DNA of 64,000 bases, taken from VXYL01 sp963422285. Lineage in GTDB: Bacteria; Pseudomonadota; Gammaproteobacteria; Pseudomonadales; Azotimanducaceae. The notes under the pieces were generated by a model. The model was given only the letters and a program-made list of their open reading frames with translations. It made no database searches and was not told the DNA's origin. Within the stretch, counting starts at the first letter, position 1. Every line of letters starts with the position of its first letter. The position numbers were made by a program, and so were the translations under genes. This document shows positions 26,328 through 34,916 of the stretch, piece after piece. The stretch covers positions 806,001-870,000 of the forward strand of contig CAXXJO010000001.1 in the NCBI GenBank assembly GCA_963422285.2. Reading direction: 5' to 3'.

Positions 26328-28832
26328 TCAGACTTCTCGCAGCACGGCAATGGGTGGCGAGCTCACCAGCTTGCGGGTGGCCAGATAGCCCACCGCCGCG
26401 ATCACCACCATGCCCAGCGCCGGCCCCGCCGCCCACAGCCACGGGTGCAGCCCCGCCGACAACTCGAACACTTGCCGGTTCAGCGCGTAGACGGTGATCT
26501 CCGCGCCCACCACGGCGACGATGCCGGCGAAGACGCCGAGCACGGCGAACTCGCTCACCAGGGCGCCGGCGATGCGGCGACGGGTGCCCCCGAGCGCACG
26601 CAGCAAGGCGTGTTCCTTCAAGCGCTGGTCGCGGCTGGACTGGATGGAAGCGATCAGCACCAGCACTCCGGCGACCAGCACCAGGTACAACACCAGCTCC
26701 ACGGCGCTGGTGACGCGATCGATGATGCTGCGCACTTGGAGGATGATGGCGTCCAACTCGATGACGGTGACGGTGGGGTAGCGGGACAGCAGTTCGTTCA
26801 GAAACGGCTTGCGCGCTGACGGCAGGAAGAAGCTGGTCATGTAGGTGGCCGGGTAGCCGTCCAGCGCACCCGGAGAGAAGATGATGAAGAAGTTGGGTTG
26901 CAGGCTGTCCCATTCGACGCGCCGGGTATTGGCCACTGTCGCCGTCAGCGGCAGGCCGCCGATGTCGAAGGAAACGGTATCGCCCACGGCCAAGCCCAGC
27001 GCCGCCGCGTACTCGTCCTCAAGGGATACAGACGGCTCCTCCGTCCCCTCCGGTGGCCACCACTCGCCGCCCACCACCACGTTGTTGTCCGGCAGCTCTT
27101 CGGCGAACGTCAGGTTGCGCTCGGAGCGAATGCCCGGACCGGGGCGGCCGGGGCCGCGTCGTCTCTTGTGCCACTGTGCCGCCGGCACGTCGTTCACCGC
27201 GGCGATGCGGCCGCGAATCATGGCGAACAGCTCGCCGTCGTAGTCCGCTTGTTCCGTCAGCAGCGCCTGCACCGCGTCCGCTTCCTCGGGCGCGACGTTC
27301 ATCACGAAGTGGTTGGGCGTGTGTTCGGGAATCTGCGCCCGCCATTCGTCGATCAACGCGGTGCGCACCAGCAGCATGATGAGCAGCAGCATGATGGCGA
27401 GGCCGAAGATCATGATCTGCGCCACGTTCTCCCGGTAGCGACGCTGCAAGCCAGCCAGCGCCAGCCGCCAAGTGCTGCCAGCCTGCATGCCGAGCACCCG
27501 CCCGCCGCGCAGCAGAAGCAGCGCCAGAGTTGCGAATACGCCCCCCGCCACCACGGCGCCCAGCAACGCCCACAGGGTTAGAAAGAAGCTGCCGCTGTAC
27601 CAGACGAGCAGCCCAAGGCTGCCGGCGCTGGCGAAGCCGTAGGTGACGACCGGCACCGCGCTGGTGGCCAAGTCGCGCCGGATCACCCGCATGGGCGATA
27701 TCTTCCGCAAGCCCAGCAGCGGCGGCAGCGCGAACGCCAGCAGGCAGATGAAGCCGGTAACCAAGCCCACGAAGATCGGCCGCGGCCCCGGCAGCGGCAG
27801 CGTCACCGGCAGAAAGCTGCCCAGGACGGCGATGATGCCAAGGTGTACCACGATGCCGAGCAGCAGGCCGAGCAGCGCCCCGGCGACACCGATCACCAGC
27901 AGCACGCCCACATAGCCCCACTGGACTTCCGCCGGCGTCGCACCCAGTGTTTTCAACACGGCCACATGGTCGAAGTGCCGCCGGGCGTAGCGGTTGGCGC
28001 CCAGGGCGACGGCGACGCCCGCCAGCAGCACGGCCAGCAGGCCGCCCAGCAGCAAAAAGCTCTCCCCCCGCTCCAAGGCGCGGCCGATGGAGGCGTTGGC
28101 GTCGCGGATGCTGCGCCAGCGGTAGTTCGGCGCCAACTCTTCCTTGATCGCCTCCTGCAAGTCGGCCAAGCGGTCGTCGTCTCCGGCTAGCAGCAGCCGA
28201 TAGTCGATGCGGCTGCCGGGCTGGATGACGCGGGTGGCTGGCACGTCTTCGGTGCGCATCAGCAGCCGCGGCGCGAACTCGGCGAAGCTGCCGCCCCGAT
28301 CCGGCTCTGCGATCAACACCGCGCCGACGGTGAACTCGGCGTAGCCGACGCTCACACGCTCGCCGATGCGCACCCCCAGCGCTGGGAACAGCCGGGACTC
28401 CAGCCACACCTCGCCGCGGGCCGGCACCGAGGCCGTGATTCGGCCATCGCCGAATGGCGCCTCGGCGATTCGCAAGGTACCGCGTAGCGGATAACCCGGC
28501 GTCACCGCCTTGACGCTAGCGAGCTGGTTGCGCGGACTGTCTTCGGCTGCCGGAGACACCATGGACGGAAAGGTGATCAGATCGGCCAGGGTCAGATCCC
28601 GCTGTCGAGCGAGTTCGCGGAAGCGCTCCGGGATTTCGCGGGACGAGCTGATTACCCGATCCGCGCCCAGGAAGTTGGCGGACTCCGCCTCCAGCGCCCG
28701 TTGCAGACGATCCACGAACAGGCTGATGGCGGAGACCGTGCCGACGGCCAGCAGCAACGCCACCAGCAGCAGGCGCAGTTCGCCAGCGCGCCAATCGCGC
28801 AGGGCGAAGCGCAGAACCAGGGCTGGCGTCAT
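26328..28832 (-). CDS. ybbP: ABC transporter permease, FtsX/YbbP type
   Basis: This 834-residue membrane protein has the FtsX-like layout: an N-terminal helix (about 19-38), a large periplasmic domain, three helices near 265-370, a middle set of helices (about 410-480), a second periplasmic domain and three C-terminal helices (about 705-825). It matches YbbP-like permeases that pair with YbbA. Substrate is uncertain; the family is implicated in lipoprotein or lipid extraction. The start overlaps the stop of the ATPase gene upstream (ATGA). Confidence 0.9.
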   Translation of the reverse strand: MTPALVLRFALRDWRAGELRLLLVALLLAVGTVSAISLFVDRLQRALEAESANFLGADRVISSSREIPERFRELARQRDLTLADLITFPSMVSPAAEDSPRNQLASVKAVTPGYPLRGTLRIAEAPFGDGRITASVPARGEVWLESRLFPALGVRIGERVSVGYAEFTVGAVLIAEPDRGGSFAEFAPRLLMRTEDVPATRVIQPGSRIDYRLLLAGDDDRLADLQEAIKEELAPNYRWRSIRDANASIGRALERGESFLLLGGLLAVLLAGVAVALGANRYARRHFDHVAVLKTLGATPAEVQWGYVGVLLVIGVAGALLGLLLGIVVHLGIIAVLGSFLPVTLPLPGPRPIFVGLVTGFICLLAFALPPLLGLRKISPMRVIRRDLATSAVPVVTYGFASAGSLGLLVWYSGSFFLTLWALLGAVVAGGVFATLALLLLRGGRVLGMQAGSTWRLALAGLQRRYRENVAQIMIFGLAIMLLLIMLLVRTALIDEWRAQIPEHTPNHFVMNVAPEEADAVQALLTEQADYDGELFAMIRGRIAAVNDVPAAQWHKRRRGPGRPGPGIRSERNLTFAEELPDNNVVVGGEWWPPEGTEEPSVSLEDEYAAALGLAVGDTVSFDIGGLPLTATVANTRRVEWDSLQPNFFIIFSPGALDGYPATYMTSFFLPSARKPFLNELLSRYPTVTVIELDAIILQVRSIIDRVTSAVELVLYLVLVAGVLVLIASIQSSRDQRLKEHALLRALGGTRRRIAGALVSEFAVLGVFAGIVAVVGAEITVYALNRQVFELSAGLHPWLWAAGPALGMVVIAAVGYLATRKLVSSPPIAVLREV

Positions 28833-29524
28833 GAGGCAAGCTCCTGTTCGATGTCCGAGCGCATGCGCCCGGCTTCCAGGGTGATGGTGGCGCCGCAGCG
28901 CTCGGCCAGCAAGGCATCGTGGGTCACCAGTGCCAGCGTGGTGCCGGCTTCGCGGTTCAGTTCGAACAGCAGATCGGCCACCTTGGCGCCGGTGCGCGTA
29001 TCCAGGTTGCCGGTAGGCTCGTCCGCGAACAGAATCTTCGGCCTTGAAGCGAAAGCGCGGGCGATGGCCACTCGCTGCTGCTCGCCACCGGAGAGCTGGC
29101 GGGGATAGTGAGTGGTGCGGGCCGACAGGCCCACGCGGCTCAGAAACTCCCGGGCATCCTCCTTGGCCCGCTTGTCGCCGCGCAGTTCCAAGGGCAGCAT
29201 GACGTTCTCCAACGCAGTGAGGCTATCGATGAGCTGGAAGGTCTGGAACACGAAGCCCACCGACCGCGCCCTCGCACGGGCCCGCTCCTCCTCGCCAAGG
29301 GCGGTGATGCGGGTGCTATCCAGCCAGACGTCGCCGGAGGTAGGCAGGTCCAGCCCGGCCAGAATGCCGAGCAAGGTGGTCTTGCCGGAGCCGGACTCCC
29401 CTACCACGGCCACCTGGGCACCGGCTGCGATGTCGAGGGAGATGCCGTCGAGGATGGTCAATTCGCCTTCCATGGTGGGCACTCGCTTGACCAGGGCGCT
29501 GGCGCGCAGTATGGATGTGGGCAT
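28829..29524 (-). CDS. ybbA: ABC transporter ATPase, YbbA/LolD type
   Basis: The 231-residue ATPase shows Walker A VVGESGSGKTTLLG, Q-loop FVFQTFQLIDSLTALENV, signature QLSGGEQQRVAIARAF, Walker B ILFADEPTGNLD and switch LALVTHD. This is the LolD/MacB-like group. Its ATG overlaps base for base with the start codon of tesA on the other strand (29522-29525). The tesA / ybbA-ybbP divergence is the same as in enterobacteria. Confidence 0.93.
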   Translation of the reverse strand: MPTSILRASALVKRVPTMEGELTILDGISLDIAAGAQVAVVGESGSGKTTLLGILAGLDLPTSGDVWLDSTRITALGEEERARARARSVGFVFQTFQLIDSLTALENVMLPLELRGDKRAKEDAREFLSRVGLSARTTHYPRQLSGGEQQRVAIARAFASRPKILFADEPTGNLDTRTGAKVADLLFELNREAGTTLALVTHDALLAERCGATITLEAGRMRSDIEQELAS

Positions 29525-30170
29525 GCAACGCTACTCGAAACGATTTCTGTTGGGGCTTCTGCTCGCCGCCGCCTGCATCGCCGGCGGCGTCGGCCACCCA
29601 GCCTCGGCCAAGGCGGCCGTGGCTGCCGGTACCGTGCTGGTAGTAGGCGACAGTATCAGTGCCGCCTACGGGATTCAAACGGAGCAGGGCTGGGTGCGGC
29701 TGCTGCAAGAGCGCTTAGGGCCAAGGGCGCGGGTGGTGAATGCCAGCATCAGCGGCGACACCACCGGCGGCGGACTGGCGCGGCTGGAACGGACGCTAGC
29801 CGTGCATAGGCCGGACATCGTCATCATCGAACTCGGTGGCAACGACGGCCTGCGCGGCTATCCGGTGGAACGCATCCGCGCCAACCTGCAGGCCATGACC
29901 GAGGCGGTGCTCGCCTTCGGCGCGACGCCGGTACTGGCCGGGATGCACATCCCGCCCAACTACGGCCCCCGCTACACCGAGGCGTTCCATCAGGCCTTCG
30001 CCGACGTGGCGGCGGCCACCGGCGCGGCCCTGGTGCCGTTTCTGCTCGAAGGCGTGGCCACCGACGCAGCGCTGATGCAGCGCGACGGCATCCATCCCAA
30101 CGCGAACGCCCAGCAGCGCCTGCTGGACAACGTGTGGCCGGTGCTTGATCCCCTGCTAAAGGCGAATTGA
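29523..30170 (+). CDS. tesA: TesA-like periplasmic esterase/thioesterase (SGNH hydrolase)
   Basis: The 215-residue protein begins with a signal peptide (FLLGLLLAAACIAGG). The SGNH blocks are all present: GDSISAAYG (catalytic Ser44), NASISGDTTGGG, ELGGNDGLRG, and DGIHPN with the catalytic Asp and His. TesA cleaves acyl-CoA and other ester substrates in the periplasm (acyl-CoA thioesterase I / lysophospholipase L1). Start at ATG 29523; an ATG at 29511 in the same frame is also possible. Confidence 0.93.
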   Translation: MQRYSKRFLLGLLLAAACIAGGVGHPASAKAAVAAGTVLVVGDSISAAYGIQTEQGWVRLLQERLGPRARVVNASISGDTTGGGLARLERTLAVHRPDIVIIELGGNDGLRGYPVERIRANLQAMTEAVLAFGATPVLAGMHIPPNYGPRYTEAFHQAFADVAAATGAALVPFLLEGVATDAALMQRDGIHPNANAQQRLLDNVWPVLDPLLKAN

Positions 30171-30289
30171 AAGCGCAGATGCATTTTCAGAGATTTCTTA
30201 CACGAGATCGGGCTAATCTCTCTTTCAGGCCGGTTTCGAGAGCTGTAGAGTCGGTTTCGCAACTTCAACCTTAACAAAGGAGAAAGGAA

Positions 30290-30583
30290 ATGAAGATGAA
30301 GAAGCACTTATTGGCACTAGGCGTCGCCGCCGGCCTGACCAGTACTTCGTGGGCGATCACGCCGGGCGATCAAACCGACGCAACAGCCCACGTAGGGTAC
30401 TATGTGGCCAAGAAGGCACTGAAAGCTAATGACGGCCCGGTGCAAGCCGGTGCCCAGGCCGGTGGTGCGGTTCTTGGTGCCGCCGCGGCGGTTTGGGCAG
30501 GTGCCAAGCTCGGCGGCAAGATCGGCGGACTCGTCGGGGGTCTGCCGGGAGTATTCGTCGGTGCCATGATCGGTGCCGTGTAG
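30290..30583 (+). CDS. Exported glycine-zipper small protein
   Basis: A purine-rich GGAG/AGGA site immediately precedes the ATG at 30290. The 97-residue product has a Sec-type signal (MKMKKHLLALGVAAGLTSTS, cleavage after WA), then a short polar region and a C-terminal half of repeated Gly-x3-Gly steps (GGAVLGAAAAVWAGAKLGG then IGGLVGGLPGVFVGAMIGAV). Such glycine-zipper tails insert into or assemble at membranes and occur in some bacteriocin-like peptides and outer-membrane small proteins. It is followed 38 bases later by an M48 membrane protease gene. Function unknown; a toxin, a stress lipoprotein-like factor or a protease substrate are all open. Confidence 0.7.
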   Translation: MKMKKHLLALGVAAGLTSTSWAITPGDQTDATAHVGYYVAKKALKANDGPVQAGAQAGGAVLGAAAAVWAGAKLGGKIGGLVGGLPGVFVGAMIGAV

Positions 30584-30621
30584 GGTGAGTGCCTTGGAGA
30601 GACCGTTAGGCCACTAAGACC

Positions 30622-31749
30622 ATGCCACTCCTCGCTGTTGCTCTCGTCCTAGCGGTCGCTGCCATACCGGTACTCGGCTATGTGCGACTAAAGAGCGGCA
30701 GCGAGGAGATTGGCAAATTGATCGCTATCGCCGCGGCGGCCGCCTCGTTCTCACTCAGCGCTGCATTGGCGTTTTCGGTGCTGGACGGATTAACGCTCCT
30801 TGGGTACTACGATAGAAACTTCCACTCTCTCAATAGCTGGAAGTCCTACGCCCTTATAGGAGTAAACATTGGGTTGAATATGTACATCCTTATGCGTGTG
30901 ATCGTATTCGGCATAGGCATTGCGCTGTACCGTTGGTCATGCCGGCTTCCTCCTTCGACGGAAGAAACTGTGGGACGTAGGGCAGGTACAATGCTATTGG
31001 AGCTCGTTGGCTTTATCCTTGCCTTTATAGGAATATGTACGTTGGTCTACTTAGTAGAGTCTACAGGGTTTGTGATGCTGTTGGTGCCAGTGTTCGTGTC
31101 TCTTATTCCTCTCTATGAGACGTTAGTGCTTCCTTGGTTTCAGCATATAAGATCCCCATCGTTGAAGTCGGAAGACATGGCGGACGTACAGGCTTGGATC
31201 GACGATCTCTGCGCCAAACGCAAGATTCCTCGTTTTCATATACGTGTGCAAACAGGCACCATGGCGAATGCATATGTCATCGGTGGGCTAGTCCGCTATT
31301 TAGTGGTGATTGGAGGTGGCCTTTTAGAAAACATGTCGAAGGGCCAGATCAAGGCCGTATTATCGCATGAGATAGCCCATGTGGCTCGACGTGATGTTCT
31401 CCGGTTACTCCCTCTATCGGCTGCATGCGGAACATTCTTTATTTTGTGTGTCATTTACTTCGTTAATCCGTTATTTGCGACTGAAGAGGTTATCTATATC
31501 CTCGCCGGTATGATGTTATCTGGAATATTTGCTCTGCCGACTTTCTGGACGCTTGGCTTCTTCATGCGAAAGATGGAATTTCGAGCGGATCGTCTCGCTG
31601 TCGAGTATTTAGGAGAAGGAGCGCTCCTGGATGCTGCCCTGTTACGGCTTGCAGATCTGAACGACGAATCTGTCTCTCAGAAGTATTGGTCACACCCGTC
31701 TATCGAGGATCGGGTTAAGGCTATTCGAGCACTGCCTAATACCCAATAA
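30622..31749 (+). CDS. M48-family membrane metalloprotease (HtpX-like)
   Basis: This 375-residue integral membrane protein has about four helices in the first 175 residues. It has the zinc motif HEIAH (249-253) and the third ligand in EFRADRLAVEYLG, followed by a SHPSIEDRVKAI tail typical of M48B peptidases. It resembles HtpX/BepA-type quality-control or peptide-processing proteases. Base composition and codon use are clearly AT-richer than in flanking genes (close to half GC by eye), suggesting later acquisition. It pairs with the glycine-zipper peptide gene directly upstream. Confidence 0.85.
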   Translation: MPLLAVALVLAVAAIPVLGYVRLKSGSEEIGKLIAIAAAAASFSLSAALAFSVLDGLTLLGYYDRNFHSLNSWKSYALIGVNIGLNMYILMRVIVFGIGIALYRWSCRLPPSTEETVGRRAGTMLLELVGFILAFIGICTLVYLVESTGFVMLLVPVFVSLIPLYETLVLPWFQHIRSPSLKSEDMADVQAWIDDLCAKRKIPRFHIRVQTGTMANAYVIGGLVRYLVVIGGGLLENMSKGQIKAVLSHEIAHVARRDVLRLLPLSAACGTFFILCVIYFVNPLFATEEVIYILAGMMLSGIFALPTFWTLGFFMRKMEFRADRLAVEYLGEGALLDAALLRLADLNDESVSQKYWSHPSIEDRVKAIRALPNTQ

Positions 31750-32004
31750 AGGTAAGCGATCAGGATGATTAAGATATCTCAACTACCCTATCACGGACAT
31801 CTCAGGGCGTCAGGCTGTGTTGATGGAGATGTTCGGTTTGCTCTACGGCTGCTTGCGCTGGTTTAAGTCTGTCGACTTGATTCGCGGATATGGAGTGAGG
31901 ATGCCGTGGCACCGACATGCCGCTCGTCCCGGGATGTCTCAAGGTCTTCCTGGAATGCCTGGGAATGCCTGTTCAGTCAGGACAGTTCGAAAGCGCTCGC
32001 CGAT
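31750..32004. other. Intergenic region
   Basis: No recognisable gene lies between the protease and the 3' end of the rhodanese gene. Short open frames exist but show no family-like sequence. Confidence 0.5.
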
Positions 32005-32076
32005 CTACTTGTGGCAGGTGAGGCAGCTCGTGCCGGGTTGGTAGAGAGGCGAGCGCATGTCTTCAGGCGACAGCGG

Positions 32077-32817
32077 CTAGCGGCAGGCGTGGCATTGCTG
32101 GTAGCTGCCCTGGGCAAGATCGGAATTCACCGATACGCGCTGGTCGAAGACGAAGCAGTCGCCTTCGAATGCGCTGGCCTTGGGGTCCGTCTCGGCCAGA
32201 TATTTCAGAATGCCGCCGTCGAGTTGGCAGACGGTCTCGAAGCCCTGTTCGAGCAGGTGGGCCGATGCCTTCTCGCAGCGGATGCCGCCGGTGCAGAATA
32301 GGGCGATGCGCGGATGCCGGGCGGGTTCCAGCTCGCGGCGGACGAAGTCCGGGAATTCCCGGAAGCTGGCAGTGTCCGTGCACATGGCGCCGCGGAAGGT
32401 GCCAATAGCCGATTCATAGCCATTGCGGGTGTCGAGCACCAGCACGTTCGGATCGTCGAGCAGCTGGTTCCAGGCCGAGGCATCCACATGTACGCCCACG
32501 GGCATGGAGGGCGAGAGCGTACGCCCGAAGCTGACGATCTCGTTCTTTTCGCGCACCTTCAGGCGGCGGAACGTCGAATTGCCCGGGGCCGCGGTGGACC
32601 ACTTCACGTCGACCCCGGCAAAGTGCGCCGCGATCAAGCATTCAAGAGCGGGGCGGGAACCGGACAGCGCGGCGTTGACGCCTTCCGGAGCCAACAGCAC
32701 CGTACCTCTGAGCGAGCGTTCCCGGCAGGCCTGTTCCAGCGCCATGCACAGCGCGCCGACCTCATTGATAGGGTGGAAACGATAGAACGAGGCCACCCAG
32801 GTCGTTGCTGGTTCCAT
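32077..32817 (-). CDS. trhO: tRNA uridine(34) hydroxylase TrhO / UPF0176 rhodanese, amber-truncated
   Basis: The 246-residue product has the N-terminal acylphosphatase-like domain (GTVLLAPEGVNAALSGS), the rhodanese domain with active-site FCTGGIRCEKAS (Cys175), and ends at QQCHACR. The frame continues after a TAG (32079-32077) with PLSPEDMRSPLYQPGTSCLT and a second cysteine pair before a stop at 32007-32005. Family members normally have Trp where the TAG sits, so a TGG-to-TAG change has removed about 24 residues including two cysteines of the C-terminal CxxC pair. The oxygen-dependent enzyme hydroxylates U34 of tRNAs. The truncated form may be inactive, or the amber codon may be read through. 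Confidence 0.88.
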   Translation of the reverse strand: MEPATTWVASFYRFHPINEVGALCMALEQACRERSLRGTVLLAPEGVNAALSGSRPALECLIAAHFAGVDVKWSTAAPGNSTFRRLKVREKNEIVSFGRTLSPSMPVGVHVDASAWNQLLDDPNVLVLDTRNGYESAIGTFRGAMCTDTASFREFPDFVRRELEPARHPRIALFCTGGIRCEKASAHLLEQGFETVCQLDGGILKYLAETDPKASAFEGDCFVFDQRVSVNSDLAQGSYQQCHACR

Positions 32818-32820
32818 AGG

Positions 32821-33147
32821 TCAGGCCAAGCTGCCGTCGCCGCCCAGACATGGCGGCGACATGGGTGCCTCGCCAAAGCGCTTGCGCCAGTCCTCGGCGG
32901 TGTAGGTGTGCAGGGCCAGCGCATGAACGCCGCCAGCCAACTCCTCGGCCAGCGCCCGGTTGACGCGGCGATGCCTGGCGAGCAGGCGCTCGCCCTCGAA
33001 CCGCGCCGAGACGATGACCACCTTGAAATGCGTCTCGGAACCAGGCGGCACGTTGTGATTGCCACTTTCGTTCACCACCTCCAGGTGCGGGGGATCGAAC
33101 ACCTGAGCCAGTTTTTCCTCAATGCGGTCTTTCACCATCTCCACCAT
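32821..33147 (-). CDS. bolA: BolA family protein
   Basis: The 108-residue protein has the BolA fold: an N-terminal helix (RIEEKLAQVF), ESGNHNVPPGSETHFKVVIVS with the surface histidine, RHRRVNRALAEEL and VHALALHTYTAEDW. BolA proteins bind [2Fe-2S] clusters together with monothiol glutaredoxins and also affect morphology and stress responses. It is three bases upstream of trhO on the same strand and probably co-transcribed with it. Confidence 0.92.
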   Translation of the reverse strand: MVEMVKDRIEEKLAQVFDPPHLEVVNESGNHNVPPGSETHFKVVIVSARFEGERLLARHRRVNRALAEELAGGVHALALHTYTAEDWRKRFGEAPMSPPCLGGDGSLA

Positions 33148-33174
33148 CTTACGCTCCTCCTGCGCTGGGGCAGT

Positions 33175-33888
33175 TCAGCATTGGATCAGCACCACGGTCA
33201 CGTTGTCCCGACCGCCGGCGCGATTGGCTGCCTCTACCAGATCGCCCACGACCTTCCCCAAGTCGTCTTCGGCTTGCAGGGCGTGGGCGATCTCGTGGTC
33301 TTCAAGCATGCCCGTCAAGCCGTCGCTGCACAGCAGCAGGCGGTCGTCCGGCACCACTTCCAGCTCGGTCACGTCGGCTTTCAGCGACCGCTGGGCACCG
33401 ATGGCGCGGGTAATGATGTTGCGATTGGGCGCATGTCGCGCTTCCTCCGGCGAGATCGCCCCAGCATCCACCCACTCCTGGACCAAGCTGTGATCCTTGG
33501 TGATCTGAGTGAGCGTCCCATCGTGGAGGCGATAGGCGCGGGAGTCGCCGACATGGCAGATGCACGCCTTCGGGCCATTGATGGCCATCGCCACCAGCGT
33601 CGTGCCCATCCCCCGGTACGCGGAGATGGCGTTGGACATGCCCACCACTCTGGTGTTGGCGAGTTGCAGCGCCGTCTGCAGATGGGATGCTGCCACAGGC
33701 TCTCGCTTCAATACGCCAGTCAGGTGCTCCAAGGCGGCATCCACCGCGATTTCCGCTGCCACGCCGCCAGCGCGGGCACCGCCCATGCCGTCGGCCAGCA
33801 CGGCCAGCCCCAAGTCTTCGCGCAGGGCGAATACATCCTGGTTCTCGTCGCGAACCCGGCCTGGGTCGGTCTTGCCCTGAACTTGCAT
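33175..33888 (-). CDS. PP2C-type serine/threonine protein phosphatase (Stp1-like)
   Basis: The 237-residue protein shows the PP2C metal-binding motifs: GRVRDENQDVF, VLADGMGGARAG, CHVGDSRAYRL, LLLCSDGLTG and GGRDNVTVV at the C-terminus. These enzymes remove phosphate from Ser/Thr residues using two metal ions and commonly oppose PknB-type kinases; no kinase is next to it. Full length for the bacterial single-domain type. Confidence 0.92.
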   Translation of the reverse strand: MQVQGKTDPGRVRDENQDVFALREDLGLAVLADGMGGARAGGVAAEIAVDAALEHLTGVLKREPVAASHLQTALQLANTRVVGMSNAISAYRGMGTTLVAMAINGPKACICHVGDSRAYRLHDGTLTQITKDHSLVQEWVDAGAISPEEARHAPNRNIITRAIGAQRSLKADVTELEVVPDDRLLLCSDGLTGMLEDHEIAHALQAEDDLGKVVGDLVEAANRAGGRDNVTVVLIQC

Positions 33889-33901
33889 CCGCAGCCGGCG
33901 G

Positions 33902-34825
33902 CTAGGCCGCGCTGGCCAGCCTCGGCACCGGCTGGCTTTGCACCTCGTAGGGGAACACGTCGTCGAAGCCGATGAGATCGCGCATCATCGAAGGATTGTC
34001 GCAGTCGTTCCAAGGCAGGTCCTTCATGGTCACCTTCAGGTTCTCCTGGGGCAGAACGGACTGGTGGCGGTAGTAGGCCACGGCGTTCAGGCGCAACCCC
34101 CGGGTCAACTTCGGATACGCGCCGTGCCAAGTAGCGCCGGGCCAGACGATCACCGAACCGCGCCGGCAGACCACGGGTTTCGCCATCTTCGCCGCCCCTG
34201 GTCCGGGATGGGCGTTGGAGCGGTGAGAGCCCGGTACATAGGCCAGCGCACCGTGCTCTTCGGCGTATTCCGTCAGGCACCAAGTGGCGTTGGCGGTGAG
34301 CGCTTGAGAACCCCAAGGCAGGGGATTGGCACCCTGGTCGCAGTGCAGGCCCAGATTCGGGCCGTAGCCGTATTCGCCCTGCCACTTGACGAACGAATTG
34401 GTGCTGGAGAAGCGCCGCATCCGGACGTCGATGACGGGTGCCCGCCCGATCAGATGATCGATGAGGGCGTCCACCACCGGATTGACGAACAGATCGCGGA
34501 AGCAGCGGTCGAGTTGCAGCAGTTGCTGAATCAGCATCTGCGACGGTGGCGGCGCGTCGTCGGACCGCAACGATACGCGCCCCTCCTTCGGTGCTGGCCA
34601 GGACAGTTCGCCCGTCGGACCGTCCGCCAGAGAAATCGGACAGCCGCCTGTCATCTGGGTGAACTGGTCGAGCAGAACATCCGTGCACCGGTACAGGAAC
34701 GCCGGCGTGACGCCCGTGACTTCGGGAGAGACCACCGTCAGGCCGTCGGTTTCGAGTTCCAGGACATGGCGTTCCAGGTTCTGGTCTCTTACCTCGTCGC
34801 TGAGCTGGGTGGCGGCGTTTTCCAT
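33902..34825 (-). CDS. PhyH-type Fe(II)/2-oxoglutarate dioxygenase
   Basis: The ATG at 34825 follows AAGGAG six bases upstream, giving 307 residues; the frame is open further back without support. The iron ligands are His161-x-Asp163 in GLHCDQGANPLPW. The distal histidine lies in ATWHGAYPKLTRGLRLNAVAYY, where the arginine for 2OG also sits. It is divergent from an SDR gene starting 92 bases away, and the two may serve one pathway. Substrate unknown. Confidence 0.85.
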   Translation of the reverse strand: MENAATQLSDEVRDQNLERHVLELETDGLTVVSPEVTGVTPAFLYRCTDVLLDQFTQMTGGCPISLADGPTGELSWPAPKEGRVSLRSDDAPPPSQMLIQQLLQLDRCFRDLFVNPVVDALIDHLIGRAPVIDVRMRRFSSTNSFVKWQGEYGYGPNLGLHCDQGANPLPWGSQALTANATWCLTEYAEEHGALAYVPGSHRSNAHPGPGAAKMAKPVVCRRGSVIVWPGATWHGAYPKLTRGLRLNAVAYYRHQSVLPQENLKVTMKDLPWNDCDNPSMMRDLIGFDDVFPYEVQSQPVPRLASAA

Positions 34826-34916
34826 GTTCGGCTCCTTGGGTACGCAGGCTGCCTTCATTCTATACACGGGCAGGTGCTTGGGGATATTCTTCATCGGTCG
34901 AAGGCGGGAGATGAAC

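Noticed and set aside
30171..30289. Possible terminator after tesA
   Set aside because: No stable stem followed by a T-run could be drawn by eye.
32313..33975. 553-codon plus-strand frame over trhO, bolA and the phosphatase
   Set aside because: Antisense to three recognisable genes; His/Arg-rich translation without domains.
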